Below, one piece after another: positions 1 through 9,800 of a stretch of 34,334 nucleotides of DNA (its first letter is position 1; each line of letters begins with the position of its first letter). This DNA is from Phycisphaeraceae bacterium (GTDB taxonomy: Bacteria > Planctomycetota > Phycisphaerae > Phycisphaerales > UBA1924). The stretch spans positions 1 to 34,334 of the forward strand of contig JAHBXK010000034.1 of assembly GCA_019636535.1 (NCBI GenBank), read 5' to 3'. Position numbers and translations under genes: made by a program. The notes below the pieces were generated by a model. That model had not been told where the DNA came from and did not search any database. It was given only the letters and a program-made list of their open reading frames with translations.

Positions 1-1
1 G

Positions 2-1417
2 GCCGGGGCGACGCTGGCGGATGCGCCGGCGAGCGTGACGGCGGTGGCGAACGCGGTGGCGGAGCGCGCGGGCGGGGCGAGTGCGGCGTTTCCGGCGATG
101 CCGATGGCGGTGGGTGTGGGGCGTGGCGGGGGAGAGGGTGGGGCGAAGTTTGATGCGCGGTATCACCCGGCGAGCGCGGCGGCGGTGTTGAGGCCGATCC
201 TGGAGCTGCGCGGCGTGCGCGTGGACGAGGCGGAATCGGCGAGGAAGCGAGCGCTCGCGCTGGAAGCGGCGGGCGAGTATGTGCGCGCGTACGCGGCGTA
301 CTGGTCGGCGGGCGTGATCGAGCAGTCGCTTCCGGCTGCGGACACGGCGTGGGCGGAGGTTCACGCGGCGGCGTCGGGTGCGCCGGACGCGTGGATGCAC
401 CACACGCCGCTGCGGGCGCTGGTGCAGGCGTCGCGGCAGTCGGCCAGGTCGCTGTCGGAGGGGCTGAAGGGGCTGATGGACGCCGAGAGCGTGCGGGAAC
501 TGGATCGGCTGGAACGGGCGTCGGATCGGGCGCTGGCGACGTTGGACGATGCGGGGTTTGAGCGGGCAGCGCAGTCGCGGCTTGGTGCGTGGCGCGGGCT
601 TGGCGCGGAGGCGAGCAGCGCTGTTGGGGCGATTCGTCGGGCGCTGAGCGAGCCGGCACGCGCGAGCGAGTGGTTTGTGACGGTGCTGGGGCGCGCGGGG
701 GACGCGGACCTTGCGCAGGCGTATTGGCGCGGGTTGTGTTTGCGTGCGGCGGAGACGCTGCGGCGGTCGGCGGACGCGGGAGCGTCGGCGGGGCTGGCGC
801 TGCTGGGCGAGTTGGCGTTTCCGTTGGCGGCGGAGGGCGCGGGAAGGACGGGGTCGCTGACGCAGGAGGAAGTGGCGGTGCTGGTGCCGAGGTTGCGGGC
901 AGCGCAGGGTGCGGGTGAGCAGGGCGCGGGCGAGGCGGGCGCGGGTGGGCGGTCGTTCAGCCCGGATGCGGAGATCGAGTCGCACGCGAGCGCGCTGGCG
1001 GATGGGACTGCGCTTTCGGTGAGTGAGCGGTTGCGGCTGGGTGAGGCGCTGGCGATCGGGGAGTGGATCGCCGCGCAGGGCGGCCGGGAAGGCGGGGTGG
1101 CGTACTCAGCGCGCGCGGCTGCGCCGATGGAGGCGTCGGTGGTGAGTGAGGGCGGAGTGGTGCGCGTGGTGGTGAAGGACGGTTCGGGGGGGATGGTTGC
1201 GGACCGTGCGTTCGGCGGGTCGGGCGTGTGGCCGGCGCTGCGGATGTTGGCGCGAGCGGTGGAAGTTGATGCGTCGCGCGGGCCGGGGACGTGGGTGGCG
1301 ACGGTGGAGTTGACGAGTGGGGATGGGAACGCAGCGCGCGTGGCGGTGGAGATTGTGTTTGGAGGCGGGGCGGGCGGGCCGCCGGCGTTGCCGTTCAGGC
1401 GCGCGGTGGGGAGGTGA
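2..1417 (+). CDS. tssM: TssM/IcmF-like type VI secretion protein, C-terminal part (5' end off window)
   Basis: The frame is open from base 2 without a stop, so this is the last 471 residues of a longer protein and the GTG at 35 is probably internal. TssM is an inner-membrane T6SS baseplate/membrane-complex protein of usually about 1100-1200 residues. Two stretches look like its C-terminal half. One is a Tyr/Trp-rich helical stretch (EYVRAYAAYWSAGVIEQ) followed about 35 residues later by a HTPLRALVQASRQSA segment, where TssM has the 'SPL..LL..v...T.L' element. The other is a terminal beta-rich segment with VWPALRMLARAVEV, the counterpart of 'GPWALFRLLD', ending near the stop in a LPF that mirrors the family's NPF. 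The next gene is TagF-like, which is the usual tssM-tagF order. The protein is Ala/Gly/Arg-rich and divergent, so family membership is inferred from a few motifs and context. Confidence 0.6.
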   Translation, partial: AGATLADAPASVTAVANAVAERAGGASAAFPAMPMAVGVGRGGGEGGAKFDARYHPASAAAVLRPILELRGVRVDEAESARKRALALEAAGEYVRAYAAYWSAGVIEQSLPAADTAWAEVHAAASGAPDAWMHHTPLRALVQASRQSARSLSEGLKGLMDAESVRELDRLERASDRALATLDDAGFERAAQSRLGAWRGLGAEASSAVGAIRRALSEPARASEWFVTVLGRAGDADLAQAYWRGLCLRAAETLRRSADAGASAGLALLGELAFPLAAEGAGRTGSLTQEEVAVLVPRLRAAQGAGEQGAGEAGAGGRSFSPDAEIESHASALADGTALSVSERLRLGEALAIGEWIAAQGGREGGVAYSARAAAPMEASVVSEGGVVRVVVKDGSGGMVADRAFGGSGVWPALRMLARAVEVDASRGPGTWVATVELTSGDGNAARVAVEIVFGGGAGGPPALPFRRAVGR

Positions 1418-1510
1418 GAGGGAGCGGGGGTTCGGAACGGGTGGGGCAATCGCTCACGGCGGGTCGGGAGTCGCTCCGATCTACCCTGCTTCGGCAGCGC
1501 GGCGGGCGGG

Positions 1511-4090
1511 TTGAGCGTGAGGAGCGTGCGTATCTCGATCTTCAAGCGACTCTTTGGCAAGGTTGAAGCCGGGCAGCAGGCTGCGACGGCGGTTGGGGCG
1601 TTCGGCAAGCACCCGGCGTGGGCGGACCACGTGGAGTTCCTGGGCACACCGGACGAGACACTGGTGCGGTTTCAGGGGGCGCTGTATCAGCGGGGGATCG
1701 CGGGGAACGTCGAGTCGGGCGCGTGGGACCGGCTGGATGCGTCGCAGCGTGTGGAGGGGTTTGACCATGCACTGGTGTGGTGGCTGGGGGAGCGGATGGT
1801 GGTGGCGCGGCTGTGGAGCAGCGTGGACGGGAAGGGGCGCGGGAAGTACCCGATGGTGGCGTGCGTGAACGCGCCGACGGCGACGCCGGAGTCGACGCTG
1901 GCGCGGGCGTTGGAGTTGCTGGAGGGGTTGAAGGGGGAGATTCAGCGTGCGGGGACGCAGGACGAGGTTCGGCGGGCGGTGGAGCGCGCGGGGGTTGAGG
2001 CGCGGGCGCTGGACGCGTTCTCGTCGTCACGCGAGGGGGGCGGCGGGGCCACGGCGACGCTGAGGGGGCCGGCGATCGCGGAACTTGCGCGGGTGGTGAA
2101 CGCCCCGGATGAGCCGCAGGCGTTTGCGCGGGCGATGTACGCGATGGCGCGGGAGACCCCGCGGGGGTGCCGGTGTGCGGAGCCGGCGGGGGGGCTGCCT
2201 TCGTTGTGGTCGGGAGGGCGGACGGGTTCGCAGCCGGCGGGGGGCGCGGGCGGTACAAGCGGTGACGGGGGGACGGGTGCGGCCTGGGGCGCGGAGGGGT
2301 CATCGCGGGCGGTGACGGTTCGGCTGCCGGCGGGTTGGCCTGATGCGGCACGGTCGCTGGGCGGGTGGCTGGCGGTGGTGTTGACGCAACTGCGGCCGGG
2401 CTGCGGGCCGGGCGGGGTTGGGCCGTACATGCTGATCGCGTCGTCGTCGGCCAAAGATCGGTCGGGCGGCTGGGTCGATCTGATCGTGGGGGAGCCGCAG
2501 GCGCAGAGCCTGCTGGGACTGAGCGCGTCGGACGCGGTGGTGCCGATCTCGAGCCGGGTGCCGTACACGCTGGAGCCGGAATTCATGACACGCATCGATC
2601 AGTTGGTTTCCACGGCGGAGGGGCGAGCGCACGTGGACGTGGCGGTGAGCGCGCCGAGGTCGGGACGGTTGTTCGCCGGGAAGGCACGGATGGTGCTGCT
2701 GGCGGGGCTTGCGGCGGCGGTGGTGGGAGTTGCCGGTCCTGCTGCTCGCAGCGCGGCGATGGCGGTGCAGCCCGCGGAACGGGACCCGAGTCGCTCGGGT
2801 GTTCAGTACAACACGCTGCTGGAGCAGTTTCGAGACTCGCTGGCGGCTCCTGACATGGACGACGACCGGGCGCGGGAGCTGGTGACGAGGTTCATCACGG
2901 ACGTTGGGGCGCTTCCGGGCGGCGTGCTCTATCTCCGCGAGGTGGACGAATTCGTGGACTCGCTGCGGGAAGCGCTGGCGGTGGCGGACGGGACGCGTGC
3001 GCCGGCGGACGCGGGCCGGATCGGGCCTGGGGTGCTCTCGGGGACAAAGCATGAAGTATTGAGCGCGGAGCGGGTGCGATTCAGCCTGCCCGTGTCGACG
3101 GGGCGGATGAGTTTGGAGTTTTTCAAGGTCACCATTCCGGGGCGTGCGGCGCCGGTGTGGATGGGCACGACGGAGGTTACGGCGGAGCAGTTTTCCGAGA
3201 TCGTTCGGTCGTTCGGCTCGTGGGAGGATCTGCACCGGTTGATGCCGGCGTTTCGTCAGGATGAGGACGAGCGGCAGGGTCCGCGCGTGTGGCGGTGGCA
3301 GTGGACGCGTCGGGCCGGGGCGGCCGATTCGGTCGCGATGGGGCTCGAGGCTGCGGCGGAGTGGCTGCGGCGGTCGGAACTGGCGGGCGCTGGGGACATG
3401 TACGCGTCGGGGATGGACCCCGGTCGTCCCGCGATGACGATGCCGATGCAGCACATCCCCCCCGATGCGGCTCTGTACGTCGCACAACTGGTTCGGTGCA
3501 GGCTGGTGACGCGGGAGGAGTGGGGGGCGGCGTGGGAGTTGCACAGGGGTGGGTTTGAACCTAAGTCGGCGAACCTTCGCGACGCCACGTGGGGAGCGCA
3601 TCGGGATCACCTTGCCGCGCGCGGCGCGGTGGGCAGGCGATTGCCCTCGGCGGATGCGGGGGCGTTCGTGCCGACGCTCGAGACGGATACCGACCGGCAG
3701 GTGTGGGATTCGAACGACGGCGTTTTGTGGCTCTCCCCGGCGGACGGGGGAGCGGAGGGGGGCGTCGGGGGGATCGCGGGGTCGTTGGCGGGCAACGTGG
3801 CGGAGTTCGTGGTGGAGTTGCCGGTCGATGCGGACCTGACGTCGGCGCGGTCGATTCGCGCAGCGCTGGACGCGAACCCGCGGGCGGTGTTCGTGGCGGG
3901 GTGCTCGGCGATCGGTCCGGCGGGTGATCCGGGCAAGGCGGTGGCCGCGGTGCTGAGCGAAGCGCGCGAGGGGTACGCGGACGTGGGGTTTCGGTTGGCG
4001 TTCAGCGGGGTGGGGGAGGGGCCGGACTCGCTGGTGCGACGGCTGACATCGCTGATGGACCCGCTGCCGCTGCTTCGGCGGTCGCCGTGA
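1511..4090 (+). CDS. TagF-like T6SS accessory protein fused to an FGE/SUMF-type domain
   Basis: The protein has 859 residues from the TTG used here; GTG codons at 1517 and 1526 are equally possible starts and no clear ribosome site decides. Residues about 28-125 resemble TagF/ImpM: GAFGKHPAWADHVEF matches the 'fGKlPaHGDFv' opening, and LWSSVDGKGRGKYPM matches the 'SsDr.GR.yPl' element. A hydrophobic stretch at about 394-413 is a likely single membrane span. Residues about 520-850 look like a formylglycine-generating-enzyme fold: CRLVTREEWGAAWELHRGG at 663 parallels 'yRLPTEAEWEyAaRGG', GNVAEF at 761 parallels 'GNVwEW', and VGFRLAF begins at 825. TagF in Proteobacteria is a post-translational repressor of T6SS firing. 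The FGE part may be a ligand-binding fold rather than an enzyme. The gene lies 93 bases after the TssM-like gene. Fusion partners seem certain in reading frame; the role is inferred. Confidence 0.7.
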   Translation: MSVRSVRISIFKRLFGKVEAGQQAATAVGAFGKHPAWADHVEFLGTPDETLVRFQGALYQRGIAGNVESGAWDRLDASQRVEGFDHALVWWLGERMVVARLWSSVDGKGRGKYPMVACVNAPTATPESTLARALELLEGLKGEIQRAGTQDEVRRAVERAGVEARALDAFSSSREGGGGATATLRGPAIAELARVVNAPDEPQAFARAMYAMARETPRGCRCAEPAGGLPSLWSGGRTGSQPAGGAGGTSGDGGTGAAWGAEGSSRAVTVRLPAGWPDAARSLGGWLAVVLTQLRPGCGPGGVGPYMLIASSSAKDRSGGWVDLIVGEPQAQSLLGLSASDAVVPISSRVPYTLEPEFMTRIDQLVSTAEGRAHVDVAVSAPRSGRLFAGKARMVLLAGLAAAVVGVAGPAARSAAMAVQPAERDPSRSGVQYNTLLEQFRDSLAAPDMDDDRARELVTRFITDVGALPGGVLYLREVDEFVDSLREALAVADGTRAPADAGRIGPGVLSGTKHEVLSAERVRFSLPVSTGRMSLEFFKVTIPGRAAPVWMGTTEVTAEQFSEIVRSFGSWEDLHRLMPAFRQDEDERQGPRVWRWQWTRRAGAADSVAMGLEAAAEWLRRSELAGAGDMYASGMDPGRPAMTMPMQHIPPDAALYVAQLVRCRLVTREEWGAAWELHRGGFEPKSANLRDATWGAHRDHLAARGAVGRRLPSADAGAFVPTLETDTDRQVWDSNDGVLWLSPADGGAEGGVGGIAGSLAGNVAEFVVELPVDADLTSARSIRAALDANPRAVFVAGCSAIGPAGDPGKAVAAVLSEAREGYADVGFRLAFSGVGEGPDSLVRRLTSLMDPLPLLRRSP

Positions 4091-4215
4091 GGATGGAGGA
4101 GAGTGGGGGTGCGTACCGGTCGGGGTCCTGTCGGTAGTGACCCCCAATGCTGGTGCCGACTTGACGATTCAGCCGATCTGGCGTTAGCGTGCCCCAACGG
4201 GGGTGTTCGGTTCTG

Positions 4216-4233
4216 TGCGCGCGGAGGCGCGCA
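4216..4233 (+). other. Perfect hairpin in the leader upstream of tpsB
   Basis: TGCGCGC and GCGCGCA flank a GGAG loop, giving a 7-bp perfect stem in the 242-base gap (4091-4332) between the TagF-like gene and tpsB. There is no T-run, so it is not a standard terminator. A TTGACG at 4161-4166 could be a -35 box, but no convincing -10 follows at the right distance. Nothing else stands out in this gap. Confidence 0.3.
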
Positions 4234-4332
4234 GCGTTCGTGGCCCTTGCGGGGTCGTGCCGGGCAAGGTCCCCGCGCGATTGAGTACCCGCTGGCGGGT
4301 CGAATCCGAACGCCGGATGCCAAGGAGTGGCC

Positions 4333-6390
4333 ATGTCGGAATCACGTTTGAGTGCACGGGTTCGGATCGCGGGACTGCTGGCCTGCGCCGGCCTGACGGC
4401 CTCGATGTCGTATGCCCAGATCGTTCCCGGCACGCAGCCGGGCCACACGACGCCCGCCCAGCCGCAGCCGGGCCAACCCGCGTTCGCGGAGCCCGAGCCG
4501 AATGTGGGGGAGCGTCCACGGACGGGGCGTGAGCCTTCGGCCATCGCCGAGATGAGCGATGCCCCAGCGCTCCCGGACGGCGCGGACCCGGAGAAGCCGA
4601 CGTTCCTGGTGAGCGCGTTCGTGCTGCGGTACGCGCAGGACCACCCGCAGTTGCCGGCGATCGACGACCTGCTCTCGCGGCAGGTTCGGCTGGCGTGGCG
4701 GGACGGCGGGTACGTTGAGTACACGCCCGGCGAGGAGGAAGCGTTCGTCACGATCGGGGACGTGGCGATCAAGCCGCCCGCGAGGTTTTCGTCGCGTGCG
4801 TTGCTGACGGTGGCGCGCGCAGTGGTGGATGAGATCAACCGGTATGGGATCATCGGGGTGACGGTGTCGCCGTCGGACGCGGAGTTCGCCGCGCCGGAGG
4901 ATGGCGACCCGGAGTGGGGCAAGGACGTTCGGCGTCCCGGACGGAACGCGGTGACGCTGATCATCCGGACGGGCGTGGTGACGGAACTTCGGACGATCGC
5001 GCTGGGGGAGCGGTTCCCCGGCCCGGATCGGATCGACAACCCCGCGCACGGGCACATCAAGCGGAACGCGCCGGTGCAGGTGTACGAGCAGGACGATCCG
5101 ATTCGGCGGGACCTCTTGCGGCGGGACCTGATCGAGCGGTACGTGTTCAGGCTGAACCGGCACCCGGGCCGTCGGGTGGACATCGCGGTGTCCGCGGCGC
5201 AGCAGCCGGGCGGGATCGCGCTGGACCTGCTGGTGAACGAGAACAAGCCGTGGATGATCTACGGGCAGTTCTCGAACACGGGCACGGAATCGACGAACGA
5301 GTGGCGTCAGCGGTTCGGTTTCATTCACAACCAACTGACGAACCGCGACGACATTCTGTCGCTGGATTACATCACGGCGAGTTTCGAGGACAGTCACGCG
5401 CTGATCGGCTCGTACGACTTCCCGATCTTCGAGGACTGGCTTCGGCTGAAGCCGTACGCCTCGTGGAACGACTTCACGGCGTCGGACGTCGGGTTTGCGA
5501 ACGAGGTGTTCACGGGCAACGGGTACACGCTGGGCGTGGAGATCTCGGCCAACGTGTATCAGCACCGCGAGTTGTTCGTGGACCTGTTCGCGGGCACGCG
5601 GTTCCAGTACGTCGAGATCGACAACCAGGTGGTCGACGTGAAGGGGGACGACCAGTTCTTCATCCCCAACGCCGGCGTTCGCATGGAGCGGATCACGGAC
5701 GTTTCGCAGACGAACCTGGAGTTCAGTTTCGAGTTCAACCTGCCGGGCGTCGCGGGGACGGACGAGGACACGCTGAACAGGCTGGGGCGCATCAACCCGG
5801 ACGACGACTGGCTGGCGTTCCAGTGGAACTTCGGGCAGTCGTTGTATCTTGAGCCTCTGTTGTTTTCTGACTGGGGTGACCCGCAGAGCCCTCGCGCAAC
5901 TCTTGCGCACGAGGTGTATGTGGGATTCCGTGGTCAGTACGCCTTTGACTACCGGTTGATCCCGAACTTCCAGCAGGTGATCGGTGGTCTGTACACGGTC
6001 CGCGGGTATCCCGAGTCGGTGGTTGCGGGCGACACGGTGCTGGTGGGGAACTTCGAGTACCGATTCCACCTGCCGCAGGCGCTGGGGCTTGATCCGAACC
6101 CTTCGGAGTTGTTCGGTCGGTCGTTCCGATGGAAGCCACAGCAGCCGTACGGCCGGGCGGACTGGGACCTGATTTTGCGAGGTTTCGTGGACGTTGGGCG
6201 CGTGATCCAGTCAGAACGTGAAACATTCGAGAGCGACGAGACGCTGGTGGGCACGGGAGTGGGTATCGAGTTTGCCTATCGACGGAACCTGAGCGTGCGG
6301 CTGGATTGGGGTGTTGCGCTCGAGGAACTTGAGGGCCGGGTGAGCCAGGGGAGCAACCGGTTCCACTTCGTCGCGACGCTGCTGTACTGA
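4333..6390 (+). CDS. tpsB: Two-partner secretion outer-membrane transporter (FhaC/ShlB/TpsB family)
   Basis: This 685-residue protein should sit in the outer membrane and export the exoprotein encoded next to it. The ATG at 4333 is chosen over the GTG at 4327 because AAGGAG at 4322-4327 lies five bases ahead of it. A signal peptide ends at SYA|QI (residue 28), followed by a Pro/Gln-rich linker. Residues about 85-290 have the spacing of two POTRA domains (FLVSAFVLRYAQ... and VVTELRTIALGERFPG...). The barrel starts near MIYGQFSNTGTESTNEWRQR, the typical first strands of ShlB-type barrels. The loop-6 signature appears as VRGYPES at 556-562, and the chain ends in HFVATLLY with a terminal aromatic residue, as outer-membrane barrels do. 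The gap to tpsA is 414 bases, so the two may be separately transcribed. A BamA role is unlikely because there are too few POTRA domains and a TpsA partner is adjacent. Confidence 0.88.
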   Translation: MSESRLSARVRIAGLLACAGLTASMSYAQIVPGTQPGHTTPAQPQPGQPAFAEPEPNVGERPRTGREPSAIAEMSDAPALPDGADPEKPTFLVSAFVLRYAQDHPQLPAIDDLLSRQVRLAWRDGGYVEYTPGEEEAFVTIGDVAIKPPARFSSRALLTVARAVVDEINRYGIIGVTVSPSDAEFAAPEDGDPEWGKDVRRPGRNAVTLIIRTGVVTELRTIALGERFPGPDRIDNPAHGHIKRNAPVQVYEQDDPIRRDLLRRDLIERYVFRLNRHPGRRVDIAVSAAQQPGGIALDLLVNENKPWMIYGQFSNTGTESTNEWRQRFGFIHNQLTNRDDILSLDYITASFEDSHALIGSYDFPIFEDWLRLKPYASWNDFTASDVGFANEVFTGNGYTLGVEISANVYQHRELFVDLFAGTRFQYVEIDNQVVDVKGDDQFFIPNAGVRMERITDVSQTNLEFSFEFNLPGVAGTDEDTLNRLGRINPDDDWLAFQWNFGQSLYLEPLLFSDWGDPQSPRATLAHEVYVGFRGQYAFDYRLIPNFQQVIGGLYTVRGYPESVVAGDTVLVGNFEYRFHLPQALGLDPNPSELFGRSFRWKPQQPYGRADWDLILRGFVDVGRVIQSERETFESDETLVGTGVGIEFAYRRNLSVRLDWGVALEELEGRVSQGSNRFHFVATLLY

Positions 6391-6804
6391 GCCGAGTTCA
6401 GGGGCTTGGCGGTCAGTGTTGGCCGTGGATCGGTGGCCGCGCGTCGAGCCGAAACTGCCGGTCGGCGGGCGGTTCGGCGCGGGTATCTCTCGGAAGGGCC
6501 TGAGATTACAGGCTGGGGTGGGAAGGGGCCGAGATACACCTTTGACGTGATCGTGCGCATCGAACCGGCACCGCCGAGGGGCGGTCGGACCGGGAGTGGC
6601 ACGGCCGCGTTGACAAGGTATGCTGTTCCCTAGAGTTGCGCACGATGCCCGACGGGCGAGCCGGGAGGCCGCCGGCGGAGGGCGCGGGAGCGGGGGCGTT
6701 CGAGCCGGGTGCGGTCCAAGACGGGCCGGCTCCGGGTCGAGGCGTGCGGCTCAACGGGTTCAGAACGTCGGACGTTTGCGCTCCCCGTGCTGAAGGAGAC
6801 CGGA
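6391..6804 (+). other. Intergenic region between tpsB and tpsA
   Basis: These 414 bases hold no convincing gene. They contain a perfect 7-bp inverted repeat, GTATCTC at 6483-6489 and GAGATAC at 6531-6537, around a G-rich interior, and a -35-like TTGACA at 6610 that could drive tpsA. AAGGAG at 6793-6798 is the ribosome binding site for tpsA. Confidence 0.5.
6610..6636 (+). promoter_or_regulatory. Candidate promoter of tpsA
   Basis: A perfect TTGACA at 6610-6615 is followed, after a short 15-base spacer, by TAGAGT at 6631-6636. Spacing is tighter than the usual 17, so strength is uncertain. It would give an untranslated leader of about 160 bases before the tpsA ATG. Confidence 0.4.
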
Positions 6805-9800
6805 ATGCGTCACTGTGTTGAATCGCGCCCGACGTTGCGAGGGTGTGTCGTGGGCGTTGGGCTTGGACGGTCGGTGTGGGTCGGCGCGGGCGTGGCGCTG
6901 CTGGCTACGTCGGTGACGTGGGCCGGACCGGAAGGTGAGAAAGTCGTTCGCGGCGCGGCCGAGTTCAGCCGGCAGGGAAGCCTGACGCGCATCACCGCGG
7001 CGGACAAGACGATCATCAACTATGACCGGTTCGACATCGGTCGGAACGAGACGGTGCGGTTCGTTCAGCCGAGCGCAACGTCTCGTGTGCTGAACCGCGT
7101 GCAGAGCGCGGACCCCAGCCGCATCGACGGCACGCTGCAGGCGAACGGCATCGTGTACTTCGTGAATCCGGCGGGCGTGTTCTTCGGCAATGGGGCGCTG
7201 GTGGACGTTGGCGGGATCTACGCCGCGGCGGGGAACATCTCGAACAAGGACTTTTTGCGCGGGATCGATCGCTTCACGAGCCTGACGGGCTCGGTGGTGA
7301 ACGAGGGGCGGATCGAGGCAGCGCAGGGCGGGCTGGCGTCGCTGATCGGGCAGAACGTGGTGAACGCGGGCATGATCACGGCCGACCGGGGCGTGATCGC
7401 GATGGTCGCGGGCGACAGCGTGGTTCTCGGAGAGCGGGGCGGGGTGCTGAGCGTGCGTGTAGAGACCAACCCGGCGAACGCGGGCACGCCGCCGGCGGCG
7501 GGCTCGGTGGGTGTGGTGAACATGGGGCGGGTGGAAGCGCGGCACGGCGCAACGCGGATCGTGGCGGGGGACATGTACTCGCTGGCGGTGAAGAACACGG
7601 GCGTGGTGCGCGCGGGGGACATCAAGGTCGAGGCACAGAGGCCGGCAGGGCGCGACACGACGGTGCAGGTTGGCGGCGTTCTGGACGCGCGGAACGGCGT
7701 TCGCGGCGGGCACGGCGGGGCGATCCAGGTGGTGGGCGACAAGATCATCGTGCTGGACGCGAAACTGGACGCGAGCGGCCGGAACAGCGGCGGCACGATC
7801 CACGTGGGCGGCGGGTTGCAGGGCGGCGGCGAGATGCCGCACGCGCGCGAGGCGTATGTCGTGAACTCGAGCGTTCGCGCGGACGCGGTGAAGCGCGGCG
7901 ACGGCGGCGAGGTGGTGGTGTTCGCGGACGAGCATCTGACGTTCCGCAGCGCGGCGAGCGCTCGGGCGGGCGAACTCTGGGGCGACGGCGGGATCGTGGA
8001 GACCTCGGCCAAGGGGACTGTGAATATTTCGGGCGCGCGCGTGGAGGCCCATGCGCGATCGGCCGACGGGGCGAGCGGCACGTGGCTGATGGACCCGTTC
8101 GACGTGTCGATCGAGGCGAACCCGACGTCGGGGGGCAACTTTGACGGCGGCGATCCGGACACGTTCACGCCGACGGCGACGTCGGTGGTGGACGTCGCGG
8201 ACATCAACACGACGCTGAACACGGGCACGAGCGTGGAGATCCTGACGGGTGGGCCGGGCGGCGATCCCGGCACGATCACGCTGCAGGCCGGCGCGACGAT
8301 CGACAAGACGATGGGCGGCGACGCCTCGCTGACGCTGCGGGCCGCGAACGACGTCGTGATCAACGGCGCGATCCAGTCGTCGTCCGGCGCGCTGACGGTC
8401 AACCTGCTGGCGAACAACGGCGACAACGGCAACCTGGACCCGGACCCGACCATGGGCTCGGTGTTCGTGACGGGCACCGGCTCGATCGACACCAACGGCG
8501 GCGCGCTGACGATCGAGGGCGTCGACGTGTTCCTCAACGGCGCCGCGACGATCGCGACCGGGGCCGGGAACGTGTTCCTGCGGCCGACGGACGCGGCGAG
8601 CACGATCGGCGTCGGCGCGGGCGCGGCGGGCGACTTCAACGTCTCGGCGGTCGAACTGGCGACGATCACGTCGACCGGCACGGTGAGCGTGGGCAGGTCG
8701 GGGGGCACCGGCGCGGTCGACCTGAACGCGGTTGACGTGAGCGCTGGCGGCTACAGCCTGACGGTGGAGGGCGGATCGATCGTCACCGAGAGCGTCACGG
8801 TCGACAGCGGGCTGGCCATCCGTCTGCTCGCGAACGCGGGCGACGTGGACGCCACGGGCACGCCGACGCTGTCCGCGAACAACGGGTTGGTCCACATCCG
8901 CGCGGACGACATCAATTTCGACGCGAACGTGACGATCAGCACGGGGGGCGGGGGCACGGTCGAGTTCGTGCCCAACGCCGGTCGCACGGTGAGCGTGGCC
9001 ACGACGGGCGGCGACTTCAACATCGGTCAGGATGAAGTGGACGGCGTGACCGCCGGGACGCTGGTGATCGGCTCTGACGACTCGGGCGACATGACGGTTG
9101 GGGCGGTGGACGCGACGGGACAGGCGGATGTGCTGGTGCTGCGGTCGGGCGGGGACGTGATCGCGACGAGCGACCCGACGAACGCGACGGCGGCGACTCG
9201 GGTGGAGATCGAGGCCGCGGGGTCGATCGGCTCGATGAGCGAGCGGTTCAAGATCGATGCGCCGGAAGCGACGCTGACGACCGACGACGCGATGGGTTCG
9301 GCGTTCGTGCAGGGCATCGCCGATACGGCGTGGACGCTGGCGCTCGCGGGCGACGGCGACGTGCTGGGTGACATGGCGACCGACGTGACGGGGACGGTTG
9401 ACGGCGATCTGAACGTCGTTTCCGCGAACATGATCGTCGGGACGATGCTGGGTGTCGGCGGCGACGCGACCTTTGAGACGACCAACGCGAACCAGGACAT
9501 CTCGCTGAGTTCGACGAGTGTTGAAGGGTCGGTCTCCTTCACCACCGCGGGGACGGGCAGTGTGCAGATGTCGTCCGACGACGCGATCGACCTTGGTGCG
9601 TCGAGCATCGGGGGTGATCTGGAGTTGGTCAGCGGCGAGGCGATCACGGACTCGGGCGCGGTGACGGTCGGCGGCAACGCGGAGTTCAAGACGCTCAACG
9701 ACGACGGCGGGGACATCATCCTCGACGAGGACCATGCCTTCGCGGGGACGGTGCGAGCGCGGGTTCGCAACGCCGCGGACACGGACGCGGCGGACGGCGA

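Noticed and set aside
4342..6069. A minus-strand open frame opposite tpsB
   Set aside because: It mirrors the tpsB codons and has no ribosome site or domain; tpsB has a strong one and clear barrel motifs.
6515..6590. A stretch resembling parts of a TPP riboswitch (GGGGTG, CCGAGATA, CACCTTTGA, TGATC)
   Set aside because: The key CUGAGA is changed, the P3 helix is absent, it lies upstream of the likely tpsA promoter, and tpsA is not a thiamine gene. The similarity is probably chance.
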